Of a stretch of DNA of 64,000 bases, positions 14,911-24,007 are shown one piece after another. How positions within the stretch are numbered: the first letter of the stretch is position 1; each line of letters starts with the position of its first letter. The position numbers and the translations under genes were made by a program. The notes below the pieces were generated by a model. It saw nothing but the letters and a program-made list of their open reading frames with translations, was not told the origin of the DNA and made no database searches. This DNA comes from Singulisphaera sp. GP187 (GTDB lineage: Bacteria > Planctomycetota > Planctomycetia > Isosphaerales > Isosphaeraceae), in assembly GCF_900129635.1 (NCBI RefSeq), contig NZ_FSRB01000001.1, positions 4,875,501-4,939,500 on the forward strand, in the 5' to 3' direction.

Positions 14911-17784
14911 TCAGCCTCTTCGGAAGCGACGAGGAGCCTGCGCGAACAGGGGTGTCATCGCCGATTGGCTCGCCCCGAAGGCGTTGGTTCCACTATAGGC
15001 TGCGAGGACACTTCCCTTGGGACGTGGTCCTCTGACCTGAACATTGAGCTCGGCCACGCCGTTGACCAGTGGCACCTGGCGCGCCGGGCCGCTCGGACCG
15101 AAGAACGTGATCGTTCCGCCGGACGGGGTGCTCCCGGCCTGGCTCGGTGACACGTGAGCCGTGATCTTGGCGTACTGTTTGCGACGCTGTCGAAGGAGTT
15201 CGACCGTGACCGTGGTGTTGGTCCCGACCTGGTTTGCGGTCGCCTGAATTCCGGTGCCCGTGGGCGTCGGCGTGGGCGTCGGTGTCGGGGTCGGGGTCGG
15301 GGTCGGGGTCGGAGTGGGCGTCGGAGTCGGTGTCGGCGTTGGTGTCGGGGTCGGTGTCGGCGTCGGCGTCGGCGTCGGCGTGGGTGTCGGGGTCGGTGTC
15401 GGCGTCCCTGTTTCGGAGGGATTGGGGTTCTGGACGTTGACCGTGACCGGTGCCGACCGGCTGAGGGCCCGGTTAGCCGTGCCGTTGAAGTTGGCCGTGA
15501 TGTTGTGGGTGCCAGCCGTGAGGACCGGGATCGTCAGGCTTGCCGAGTTACCGACGATGCCTTCGGTGCCGAGGATCGTGGTTCCGTCGAGGAAGGTCAC
15601 GGTCCCGCCGCCGGGCGCGGGGCTGACCGTGGCGGTAAAGGTAACGGGTGCCCCGACGGTCGTCGACGCCGTGGAGCTGGTAAGGGACGTGGTTGTGGCG
15701 ACGGCGACGGGTGTGGCCGCGGTGACGGTCTGAATGACCGGGGTCGAGATTCCTTGCGGATTCCCCTCGGTGCCGGCGTATGAGGCGGTGATCGAGTGCG
15801 TGCCGACGGAGAGGTTCGTCAGATTCAGGGTGGCGACCCCGTTGGCAAGCGTCACGGTTCCGAGCGGGGCCGACCCATCAAGGAATGTAATGGAGCCGCT
15901 GACGGCCGGGCTGACCGTGGCGCTCAGGGTGACGGCCTGGCCTTGCAGGGAGTTGGGATTGCTGCTGGTGAGCGTGGTCGTGATCGCGACCCGATTCACC
16001 GTGATGTTGCCCAAGGCCGACGGACCGGCCAGACCGTTGGTCGTGCCGTCGCGGGAGGCCTGTGCGTTGAAGCTGCCGACTCCGATAAAGCCGTTGTCCG
16101 GAGTGAACTTCAGGCCCGCGGCCGCTTGCTGGATGGTAAGGAAGTCGTTGTTGTGGATCGGGGTGACACCGTCGGCCTGATAGAGGGTGCCGTGGCTGAT
16201 GTTCGTGATCTGAAAGCTGGCGACGTTTCGCGGCCCATAGGGATTGGGCGTGAGGACCAAGCCCGAGTTCGTCTGCTGGTTGAGGGCCGTGTACGACGAG
16301 CTGAGCAGCGGCCGGTTATTGATCGATCGGACGTCGATCGTCGTGCTGTCGCTCTTCGAGAGCGCTCCGCCCAGGCCGGGGCCGTCCAGGCTGGTCGTGT
16401 TCAGCGTGAGCGTGGTGATGCCGGGGAAGGGGTTGGTCGGCCGATAGGTCAACCCATTCAAAGCTTTGTTCAGTTGTGAGAGCGTCCCCGTGTAGCTCAG
16501 CGCCGCGGTGCCGTTGCCGGTGCCGCTCAAACCCTGCAAGCCGGACAGGGTGAGAGTCCCGCTGTTCACCGTCAGGTCGATCTTGAACGTGTTGTCGGGC
16601 CGGAACGGATTGGCCACGGCGATCAGGTTGCCCCTTGCGCTCGAGAAGACCAAGGGCTGGTCCTGATCGAGCGATTGGGAGCCGGGCAGCAAGTTGACGG
16701 GGGCCGCATTCGGGCCCGAGAAGGCCGACGTGTTGCCCGACGGGTCGGTGACCGTCGCGGTCACGACCGCTCTGCCGGCCACCGGCGCGAACGAGAACGA
16801 CACCGGCGCGTTTCCGGCCGCGTCCGTCGTCACGTTGACCGCGCCGACGAACGTGTCGCCCTGGGCGCCTGGGGTCGAGGCCGCGTTGGCGAAGAACTCG
16901 ACGCGGTAATTGGCCGTATTCGGAGTTCCGCGGACGGTTCCGGTGACCGTGACATTGCCCGCGTCGGCCACCGAGGTGAGCACGGGGGCCGGCTGAAGCG
17001 CATTGGGAGCGACGTCGCCCGTCCTGGCATCGAGCAAGATGCCCGGCCCGGCGTTGTTGGCGATCGAGTTCGCGGAGATCCGGTTCCGGTCGGAATTCGT
17101 GATCCCGATCGCGGGCCCGTTATTCGCGACCAATGCGTTGGCCGTGATCGTATTGTCGTGGGAGTGGTCGGCGACCAGGACGCCCGTCCCGTTGTAAGCG
17201 ATCAGGTTGCCCTGGCCGGGATCCGAACCGCCGATCGTCTGGTTCGACCCCGAGATCCGGATCGCGGTCCCGTTGGGCGCGGGGGTCGTGCTGTCGCTCG
17301 CGGTTCCGAACTTGTTTCCCTGGACGACGATGCTATTGCCCTGAAGGTTGAGGGCCGTGCCGGAGAAACTCCGGAAGTCCAGTCCCTTAACCGTCGAATT
17401 GGCCGACTGGATCGTCAGCCCGTCGGCCGCGCCGGCCGATCCCGAGAGCGCCACATCCGGGGCCGCCGGATCGCTCGTGCCGTCGATGGTGACGGGCGTG
17501 GTGACGACCGGGAGCGGCGTCGCCAGCGCGATCGTTCGCTGGGTGGCGTCGAGGTTGAAGTGGATCGAGTTCGGCTGTCCCGAGTCAGCGTTCGACTGCG
17601 TAATGACCTCGCGCAACGTTCCGGGTCCGGAATCTCCTGAGTTGGTGACGGTAAACGTCGAGAGGAGAAGTCGCGAATCGAGCGACTCGATGCGAGGCCG
17701 GTAGTCCTTTTTGGGCAAACGCTTCGAGGGGAGAAAGTGAAAGCCCTGTCGAGCGAGCCGACCGAGGAAGGTCCGTCGAGCCAT
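14911..17784 (-). CDS. Large exported beta-helix/Ig-like protein with Thr-Pro linker
   Basis: A 957-residue protein. The basic N-terminus ends with RPRIESLDSRLLLSTFTVTN, a variant of the planctomycete LEPR-xLL export motif. Next is a parallel beta-helix (repeated NSDRNRISANSI, GNLIAYNGTGVLV), cadherin/Ig-like segments and two bacterial Ig repeats (SITFLDGSAPLGTVTLANG; TVTFLDGTTILGTEGIVG). A linker of about 27 Thr-Pro units and a final Ig-like unit (TITFFGPSGPARQVPLVNG) close it. ATG 17784 has AAGGAGG six bases upstream, better than the longer frame to 17835. It is probably cell-surface; the function is unknown. Confidence 0.82.
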   Translation of the reverse strand: MARRTFLGRLARQGFHFLPSKRLPKKDYRPRIESLDSRLLLSTFTVTNSGDSGPGTLREVITQSNADSGQPNSIHFNLDATQRTIALATPLPVVTTPVTIDGTSDPAAPDVALSGSAGAADGLTIQSANSTVKGLDFRSFSGTALNLQGNSIVVQGNKFGTASDSTTPAPNGTAIRISGSNQTIGGSDPGQGNLIAYNGTGVLVADHSHDNTITANALVANNGPAIGITNSDRNRISANSIANNAGPGILLDARTGDVAPNALQPAPVLTSVADAGNVTVTGTVRGTPNTANYRVEFFANAASTPGAQGDTFVGAVNVTTDAAGNAPVSFSFAPVAGRAVVTATVTDPSGNTSAFSGPNAAPVNLLPGSQSLDQDQPLVFSSARGNLIAVANPFRPDNTFKIDLTVNSGTLTLSGLQGLSGTGNGTAALSYTGTLSQLNKALNGLTYRPTNPFPGITTLTLNTTSLDGPGLGGALSKSDSTTIDVRSINNRPLLSSSYTALNQQTNSGLVLTPNPYGPRNVASFQITNISHGTLYQADGVTPIHNNDFLTIQQAAAGLKFTPDNGFIGVGSFNAQASRDGTTNGLAGPSALGNITVNRVAITTTLTSSNPNSLQGQAVTLSATVSPAVSGSITFLDGSAPLGTVTLANGVATLNLTNLSVGTHSITASYAGTEGNPQGISTPVIQTVTAATPVAVATTTSLTSSTASTTVGAPVTFTATVSPAPGGGTVTFLDGTTILGTEGIVGNSASLTIPVLTAGTHNITANFNGTANRALSRSAPVTVNVQNPNPSETGTPTPTPTPTPTPTPTPTPTPTPTPTPTPTPTPTPTPTPTPTPTPTPTPTGTGIQATANQVGTNTTVTVELLRQRRKQYAKITAHVSPSQAGSTPSGGTITFFGPSGPARQVPLVNGVAELNVQVRGPRPKGSVLAAYSGTNAFGASQSAMTPLFAQAPRRFRRG
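15254..15410. repeat. Hexanucleotide tandem repeat coding Thr-Pro
   Basis: Roughly 26 copies of a 6-bp unit (GGNGTC on the plus strand) encode (Thr-Pro)n in the minus-strand surface protein. Third-position variation keeps the protein repeat constant while the DNA drifts. Unit number is likely to vary between strains, and any change in whole units stays in frame. Confidence 0.9.
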
Positions 17785-18435
17785 GGACTGGCCTCCTTGC
17801 CTGATGATGGCCGCTACATCCGTGCCGGCGGCCATGAAGTAGTGCCCGGAATGGGCTCATTCCCGACCCCGCTCAAGCCGGCTCTCCCTCTTCATCAAAA
17901 GATGAAAGGTAGAGACCGTCAACGACCATGCACTGGCCGCTTCGAAGGAGCAAAAGTCGAGACAGGATAAGCTGAGACAAGCTGAGATGTGAGTCAGTCG
18001 ACGCTGCTGGTGACAACCTGCTTCGCCATATTTGACCGTTAACAAATTACAACAGTTGGCGAAAACCGTCTAGCCCAGATTGGGACCGCCGTCCAGGCCG
18101 AAATCAACAACGATCCGGCAAAGGCTCAACATTTCGGAGCTCGGACCGAACGGCTCATCGCTCGGCCGGACGACTCGGGCCTTCGCGAAATGACAGCTTC
18201 TCGAAACGTAAGAATCGATAATTCCGGCGTCTGGATTGCGTCCGAGATGCGTAATGCGGTTTGGCGTTCCTGCGAGGACCCTGGAGCACATGGTCGCAAC
18301 GTCGGGATGCGCCGCGGATCGATTCCTGTTGGGCCTCGGGATTTCGTATGCTGTCGGAACGCAAACTCCACCGGAACGGCTCGACCCCAGAGTCTCGTCC
18401 ACCGGCCATCATCCCGCTACGGCGAGCCACTCGAA
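17785..18435. other. Divergent intergenic region
   Basis: About 650 bp between the starts of two divergent genes. The open frame running into the UvrA-like gene from 18190 lacks coding character until ATG 18436. A short direct repeat, AAGCTGAGA-CAAGCTGAGA, lies at about 17969-17986. No RNA gene was recognised. Confidence 0.45.
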
Positions 18436-20985
18436 ATGGACAGGGCTGATCCTTCTCCTTTGCCAGGGCCCGCGGGCCAGGAATTCCAGGGGTTCGTCCA
18501 CGTTCGCGGGGCGAGGGAGCACAATCTCAAGAACGTCGAGATCCGGATCCCCCGCGATGCTCTGGTCGTTTTCACGGGGGTGTCCGGGTCGGGCAAATCT
18601 TCGCTGGCGTTCGGCACGCTCTACGCGGAAGCTCAGCGGCGTTACCTCGAATCGGTCTCCCCTTATGCCAGGCGATTATTCCATCAATTGGGCGTGCCCG
18701 AAGTCGACGAGATCGACGGGCTGCCCCCCGCGGTGGCGCTGCAGCAGCAACGCGGCTCGCCGTCCACGCGATCGTCCGTCGGCACCGTCACGACGCTCTC
18801 GAATCTGCTCCGGATGCTCTACTCCCGCGCGGGGGATTATCCGCCCGGGCAGTCGATCCTCTACGCCGAGTCGTTCTCCCCGAATTCTCCCGAGGGGGCC
18901 TGTTCCGAGTGCCACGGCCTGGGACGGGTCTATGCAGTGACCGAGCGCTCGATGGTGCCGGACGACTCGCTTTCGATCCGCGAGCGGGCCGTTGCCGCCT
19001 GGCCGACCGCCTGGCAAGGGCAGAACCTGCGCGAAATCCTCATGACGCTCGGCTACGACGTCGACCGGCCCTGGCGCGAACTCCCCCAGGAGGATCGCGA
19101 CTGGATCCTCTTCACCGACGAGCAGCCGACGGTGCCGGTCTACTCGGGATTGAGCGCAACCGAGGTGCGAAAGGCGCTCAACCGCAAGGACATACCAAGC
19201 TATCAGGGCACGTTTACGAGTGCGAAACGCCACGTGCTCCACACCTTCGCCAACTCGCAGAGCGCGCTGATGAAGAAGCGGGCGCTCCAGTACATGCTGA
19301 GCACCGAGTGCCCGCTCTGCCACGGCAAGCGGCTCCGCCTCGAGTCGCTTGCCGTGACGTTCGCGGGCCTCGATATCGCCGACCTGTCCAACGTGCCGCT
19401 CGCTCGGCTCGCCGACCTCTTGCAGCCATATGCGGAGCGGACCGCCCCCGCGCTCGCGAAGCTGGCGACCGAACACCCGGAAAAGTCGCTGGTCATCGAG
19501 CGGATCGCCCAGGATCTCGTCGCGCGGCTCGCGGTGCTGATCGACATCGGCCTCGGATACCTGGCGCTCGATCGCGGTACGCCCACGCTCTCGCCGGGCG
19601 AGTTGCAACGCCTGCGGCTCGCCACCCAGGTCCGCTCGAACCTGTTCGGCGTGGTTTACGTGCTCGATGAACCGTCCGCGGGGCTCCACCCTGCGGACAC
19701 CGAAGCGCTCCTGCGGGCGCTCGGCCGGCTGAAGGCCGCCGGCAATTCGCTGTTCATCGTCGAGCACGATCTCGACGTGATCCGTCATGCGGACTGGATC
19801 GTCGACGTGGGGCCGGCCGCCGGCCAACACGGCGGCTTCGTGCTCTACAGCGGCCCGCCCGAAGGGCTCAAGCAGGTCGAGGAATCGCAGACCAGGCGCC
19901 ACCTGTTCGAGGACCAGGTGGTTCATCGCAGGACCCCGCGCGTCCCTAAAGGATGGCTCCGCCTGACCGATGTCACACGGAACAACCTGAAACGCCTCGA
20001 CGTGGCCTTCCCGCTGGGGGTGTTCACAAGCGTGACCGGCGTCTCAGGCTCGGGCAAATCGAGCCTGGTCAGCCAGGTGCTGGTGGAACTGGTCGCGGAG
20101 CAACTCGGCCACGTCCTCACCCCGGACGATGAGGGAGGCGAAGGGCTCGAACAGTCGGCCGTGGCGACTCTCGGCGGCCGGATCACGGCCGGGATGGAAG
20201 CCGTCAGACGGCTCGTGCGAGTCGACCAGAAGCCGATCGGGCGCACGCCTCGCTCCAACCTGGCCACATATACGGGTCTGTTTGATCATATCCGCAAATT
20301 CTTCGCGGCCACCGAGACCGCGCGGGCCCGTCAGTACGATGCCGGACGGTTCTCGTTCAACGTCGCCAAGGGGCGCTGCCAGACGTGCCAGGGCGAAGGC
20401 TTCGTCATGGTCGAGCTCCTCTTCCTGCCCAGCGTCTATGCGCCCTGCCCGGCCTGTCATGGGGCTCGTTATAACGAGGAAACCCTCGAGATCAAGTACC
20501 GCGAGAAGAGCATCGCCGACGTCTTGGCAATGACGGTCGATGCGGCCTGGGAGTTCTTCGCCGCCGAGCCGTCGGTGCTCCATTCGCTCGACGTTTTGAA
20601 GGAGGTCGGCCTGGGTTATCTGCGACTCGGCCAGCCGGCGACCGAACTCTCCGGCGGCGAGGCGCAGCGGATCAAGCTGGCGACCGAGCTGCAACGCGCC
20701 CAGCGCGGCGATACGCTCTACATCCTCGACGAGCCCACGACCGGACTTCATCCGGCCGACGTGGACAAGCTCATGACCCAGCTCGACGGCCTGGTCGAAT
20801 CGGGCAATACGGTCATCGTGGTCGAGCATGAGATGCGCGTTGTGGCGGGGAGCGACTGGGTCATCGATATCGGCCCCGGCGCCGGGGACGAAGGGGGACG
20901 AATCGTCGCGTCCGGGACTCCCAACGAAGTGGCCGCAGCGCCCCAGAGCCGGACCGCGTCGTACCTGGCGCGGTGTGTCGATTGA
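18436..20985 (+). CDS. UvrA-like ABC ATPase (excinuclease subunit A paralogue)
   Basis: An 849-residue twin-ABC protein of the UvrA family. Walker A motifs GVSGSGKSSLAF and GVSGSGKSSLVS; Walker B VLDEPSAGLHPAD and ILDEPTTGLHPAD. The second signature is canonical, LSGGEAQRIKLATEL; the first is altered to LSPGELQRLRLATQ. Zinc-finger cysteines occur as CSECHGLG, CPLCHGKR, CQTCQGEG and CPACHGAR. It is about 100 residues shorter than housekeeping UvrA, like UvrA2/DrrC-type paralogues linked to DNA-damage or drug tolerance. ATG 18436 aligns with the family start (FVHVRGAREHNLKN soon follows). Confidence 0.87.
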   Translation: MDRADPSPLPGPAGQEFQGFVHVRGAREHNLKNVEIRIPRDALVVFTGVSGSGKSSLAFGTLYAEAQRRYLESVSPYARRLFHQLGVPEVDEIDGLPPAVALQQQRGSPSTRSSVGTVTTLSNLLRMLYSRAGDYPPGQSILYAESFSPNSPEGACSECHGLGRVYAVTERSMVPDDSLSIRERAVAAWPTAWQGQNLREILMTLGYDVDRPWRELPQEDRDWILFTDEQPTVPVYSGLSATEVRKALNRKDIPSYQGTFTSAKRHVLHTFANSQSALMKKRALQYMLSTECPLCHGKRLRLESLAVTFAGLDIADLSNVPLARLADLLQPYAERTAPALAKLATEHPEKSLVIERIAQDLVARLAVLIDIGLGYLALDRGTPTLSPGELQRLRLATQVRSNLFGVVYVLDEPSAGLHPADTEALLRALGRLKAAGNSLFIVEHDLDVIRHADWIVDVGPAAGQHGGFVLYSGPPEGLKQVEESQTRRHLFEDQVVHRRTPRVPKGWLRLTDVTRNNLKRLDVAFPLGVFTSVTGVSGSGKSSLVSQVLVELVAEQLGHVLTPDDEGGEGLEQSAVATLGGRITAGMEAVRRLVRVDQKPIGRTPRSNLATYTGLFDHIRKFFAATETARARQYDAGRFSFNVAKGRCQTCQGEGFVMVELLFLPSVYAPCPACHGARYNEETLEIKYREKSIADVLAMTVDAAWEFFAAEPSVLHSLDVLKEVGLGYLRLGQPATELSGGEAQRIKLATELQRAQRGDTLYILDEPTTGLHPADVDKLMTQLDGLVESGNTVIVVEHEMRVVAGSDWVIDIGPGAGDEGGRIVASGTPNEVAAAPQSRTASYLARCVD

Positions 20986-21166
20986 GATCCGCCCCAACCC
21001 AAGGCACCGTGGCTTTGAGAGGAAGCCTGCCCTCCACCATCGACGGCGCAATCGGGTCGGTCCACCCCCTTTACCTGTATCGTGTAACCGGCGCGTGGAG
21101 ATTCCTCAGGTAACTCTCAGGCGAACATTGCGAAATTTGGGAACGGACCTGAGGTAAGATGCAATC

Positions 21167-22993
21167 GTGACCGACACAACGAACATTCCAAACTGTCCGC
21201 GCTGCGGGGCACCTGCAAACCCGGACGTGGCCGGCGGCCTCTGTCCTGCCTGTCTGCTGAGACAGGTGGCGCTTGGGACGGGGACGGACGACTTGTCCGC
21301 GGAACCGTGGACACCCCCTGCCCTGAGCGAATTGGCCGCGGCTTTTCCGCAATTGGGAATCATCGCACTCATCGGCCGAGGCGGAATGGGGGCGGTCTAC
21401 AAGGCCCGCCAAAAGTCGCTCGGGAGGTTTGTGGCACTCAAGATTCTCGCGCCGGGGCATGCGGACAACCCCCGCTTTGCCGAACGGTTTTCGCGGGAAG
21501 CCCAGGCACTGGCGGAACTCAACCACCCGAATATCGTCACGGTGCATGACTTTGGGCGGGCCGGCCCGTTCTTTTTTCTGCTGATGGAATACGTCGACGG
21601 TGTCAATCTGCGCGAGGCGATGAAGGCGGGCCGCTTCACGCCGGAGCAGGCGCTGGCGATTGTGCCCTCGATCTGCGAGGCGCTGCAATTCGCGCATGAT
21701 CACGGCATCGTGCACCGCGATATCAAGCCAGAGAACCTGCTGCTGGATCAATCAGGCCGTGTGAAGATCGCGGACTTCGGCATCGCGCGGATCGTGGGCG
21801 CGGGGCTCGATCCCGCTTCGGAACTCACGGTGCCGGGCGCCGCGGGCCTCACACAGGAGAGCGTTCTGGGTACGCCGCAATACATGGCGCCCGAGCAGTC
21901 GGCCCTGCCCGCGCAGGTGGATCATCGCGCGGACATCTACTCGCTTGGCGTGGTGCTTTACGAGCTGCTTACGGGCGAGCTGCCGGTGGGAACCTTCGAG
22001 CCGCCGTCGCGCAAGGTGTCTGTCGACGTGCGGCTCGACGCCATTGTGTTGCGGGCCCTGGAGCACGTGCCGGAGCTTCGTTACCAGACGATCGGGGAGA
22101 TGCAGACCCAGTTGGAAACGGTGGCCAACGAACCTAGCGCAGGCAAAGCCGACAGTCAGGCGGACACCACGGCATCGCGTCATATTTACGAGGGCAAGAG
22201 CTATGTCTCCACGCCGGAACAGCTCAGCACCTTCGACGGTCAACTCTTCCTTTATCGCCGCAAGAGCCAGATGCTCCTTGATGATTGCCAGCTCATCTTC
22301 ACACGCCCCGGCACGACCACAATCATCCCGCTGGCCGCCATCCTCAATCTCAGCATCGGTCAATACCCACGTGTTGTGAATCCCGCGGGCATCGACTTCA
22401 TCAGTGTGACCTACGAGGTGGGAGGCCAGCCGCATCGTCTCATCTTCTCGCCTTACGAAGGCCTGATCGCCCTGCCCTCGCACTTCAACCAATACGTGGC
22501 CGGGTGGTTCCAATCCATCCGCGCCGCCGCCACGGCCGCGACCGGCCGCGAGCCTGGCAACACCCCCAGCGACCAGCTCCGAGGGCCGTCCAGGTCCCAC
22601 ATGATCATCGCCTTGGTGATATATGTCCTCGTTTTCTTTTTCAGTTCACGCTGGGGCGGGTTGGGCTCGACTTGGAGCCTGGTGTCGGGGATCATTTGCG
22701 TCTTTTTCGGCTTCGGTTCGATGCTGGGTACTCTCCAGAAGAGCGCACTCAGCGGCGATAAGCTGGCTCCACGACCGCAACTGCTCGCCGGCTTTCTGTT
22801 GTTCGTAATCGGCATGATGGCTATCGCCATTTACCTTGAGTTTCAACATGTGACGCCCAAAGTCGCCCCAGCCCTAGTCGCCCCGAGACTTGTCCCGCAG
22901 CCTGAACGCTTCGCTTCACCACCGAGAATGCCCGCTGTCGAGCCGCCACTCAAGGTTCCCAGTGAGCCGTTTGAATCCGGCGTCAAAAAATGA
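21167..22993 (+). CDS. Membrane serine/threonine protein kinase
   Basis: A 608-residue protein, GTG start. A zinc-ribbon-like N-terminus (CPRCG at 11-14, CPAC at 26-29) is followed by a complete Hanks-type kinase domain, about 65-320: G-loop IGRGGMGAVYKA, Lys92, HRDIKPEN with Asp185, DFGIARI and the activation segment GTPQYMAPEQ. Residues of about 350-450 look like a PH-type beta domain (FLYRRKSQMLLDDCQLIFTR). Hydrophobic segments MIIALVIYVLVFFF and LLAGFLLFVIGMMAIAIYL then anchor it. It is followed 12 bp later by an ECF-type sigma factor, so one operon is likely. Confidence 0.92.
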   Translation: MTDTTNIPNCPRCGAPANPDVAGGLCPACLLRQVALGTGTDDLSAEPWTPPALSELAAAFPQLGIIALIGRGGMGAVYKARQKSLGRFVALKILAPGHADNPRFAERFSREAQALAELNHPNIVTVHDFGRAGPFFFLLMEYVDGVNLREAMKAGRFTPEQALAIVPSICEALQFAHDHGIVHRDIKPENLLLDQSGRVKIADFGIARIVGAGLDPASELTVPGAAGLTQESVLGTPQYMAPEQSALPAQVDHRADIYSLGVVLYELLTGELPVGTFEPPSRKVSVDVRLDAIVLRALEHVPELRYQTIGEMQTQLETVANEPSAGKADSQADTTASRHIYEGKSYVSTPEQLSTFDGQLFLYRRKSQMLLDDCQLIFTRPGTTTIIPLAAILNLSIGQYPRVVNPAGIDFISVTYEVGGQPHRLIFSPYEGLIALPSHFNQYVAGWFQSIRAAATAATGREPGNTPSDQLRGPSRSHMIIALVIYVLVFFFSSRWGGLGSTWSLVSGIICVFFGFGSMLGTLQKSALSGDKLAPRPQLLAGFLLFVIGMMAIAIYLEFQHVTPKVAPALVAPRLVPQPERFASPPRMPAVEPPLKVPSEPFESGVKK

Positions 22994-23005
22994 TGCGATA
23001 ATTTC

Positions 23006-23827
23006 ATGAATGATCGTTCTGCGGATAGCTTTCGCACGACACGTTGGACTCAGGTTCTCGCGACCCGCGGTGAATCTCCCGAAGCGAGACACGCGCTGCG
23101 TGACTTGTGCGAAGCATACTACGGCCCGGTGGAAGCATTCGTGCGACGAAGTCGACCGGGCCGTGACGACGCCCGCGATCTCACGCACGCGTTTTTCGCC
23201 AAGCTGCTCGAAGGGAACGGCCTGGGGGGCGTCGAACGGACGCGAGGCCGGTTCCGCTCCTACCTGCTGGGAGCGGTCAAGCATTTTCTGGCCGACCAGG
23301 CGGATCGCTCGTTCGCCGAGAAGCGGCGAGGTGGCCAAGCGCCAGCGTCATTCGACCCAGGACCGAGCCGCAGTCGATCCGACCCCCAAGAGCAGGCGCG
23401 ATTCGATGTCGCTGATCCCCATGGATTTCCCCCGGATGCCTTTTTCGACCATCAATGGGCGTTGGCCATCGTTGAGAAGGCCATGAGTGACCTGCAAGCG
23501 GAATCGCGGGACAGGGACGAGACAATGCGGTTCGAGGTTCTGAAACGCTGGCTCATCGCTTCCGAGGACCGCGTGAGGGCCACCGAGGCGGCCCGTTCGC
23601 TGGAGATGACAGACGGGGCCTTCAAAGTCGCCGTCCATCGTCTCCGGAAGCGATTCCGCCAGCTCGTCCATGACCAGATTGCCTCCACCGTGGATGGTCC
23701 GGACGTGCTCCAAGGGGAACTTGACTACTTGATCCAGGCCCTGACCGCATCGCACCCGGGTACGGGTTCGGAAGCCCATGCGGCATTCCGCCCTCGGTCA
23801 ACGCCGCCTGAGGCAACCGGCCGCTAA
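23006..23827 (+). CDS. ECF-type RNA polymerase sigma factor
   Basis: A 273-residue sigma-70 family protein of the type common in planctomycetes and verrucomicrobia. Region 2 includes ALRDLCEAYYGPVEAFVRRS, DDARDLTHAFFAKLLE and RTRGRFRSYLLGAVKHFLAD. The C-terminal helix-turn-helix (ATEAARSLEMTDGAFKVAVH) serves promoter -35 contact. It starts 12 bp after the kinase stop with no anti-sigma gene beside it. Regulation by the adjacent kinase is a reasonable inference, since pairing of such kinases and sigma factors recurs in these phyla. Confidence 0.88.
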   Translation: MNDRSADSFRTTRWTQVLATRGESPEARHALRDLCEAYYGPVEAFVRRSRPGRDDARDLTHAFFAKLLEGNGLGGVERTRGRFRSYLLGAVKHFLADQADRSFAEKRRGGQAPASFDPGPSRSRSDPQEQARFDVADPHGFPPDAFFDHQWALAIVEKAMSDLQAESRDRDETMRFEVLKRWLIASEDRVRATEAARSLEMTDGAFKVAVHRLRKRFRQLVHDQIASTVDGPDVLQGELDYLIQALTASHPGTGSEAHAAFRPRSTPPEATGR

Positions 23828-24007
23828 CGGCGTAGAGTGGCACGCATCGGCAGTCGCATGCCCGCGGCGATCGATCAGACGATCAAGAATCGCGAACATC
23901 ACACCAACATGTTTTACTATATCGTTGCATTCTATGGGTACCGGTCCCTATAGTGATCACGTCACCGGCCGGATGACACCACCCTCCGACTTCGCGGGGA
24001 CGACCCG
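23828..24007. other. Convergent intergenic gap
   Basis: 180 bp between convergent genes. It contains an imperfect palindrome, CTATGGGTACCGGTCCCTAT (about 23932-23951). It may help bidirectional termination, but there is no U-run on either strand. Confidence 0.35.

Noticed and set aside
18190..18435. Upstream extension of the UvrA-like frame
   Set aside because: Residues before ATG 18436 have no UvrA similarity; the family start aligns just after that ATG.
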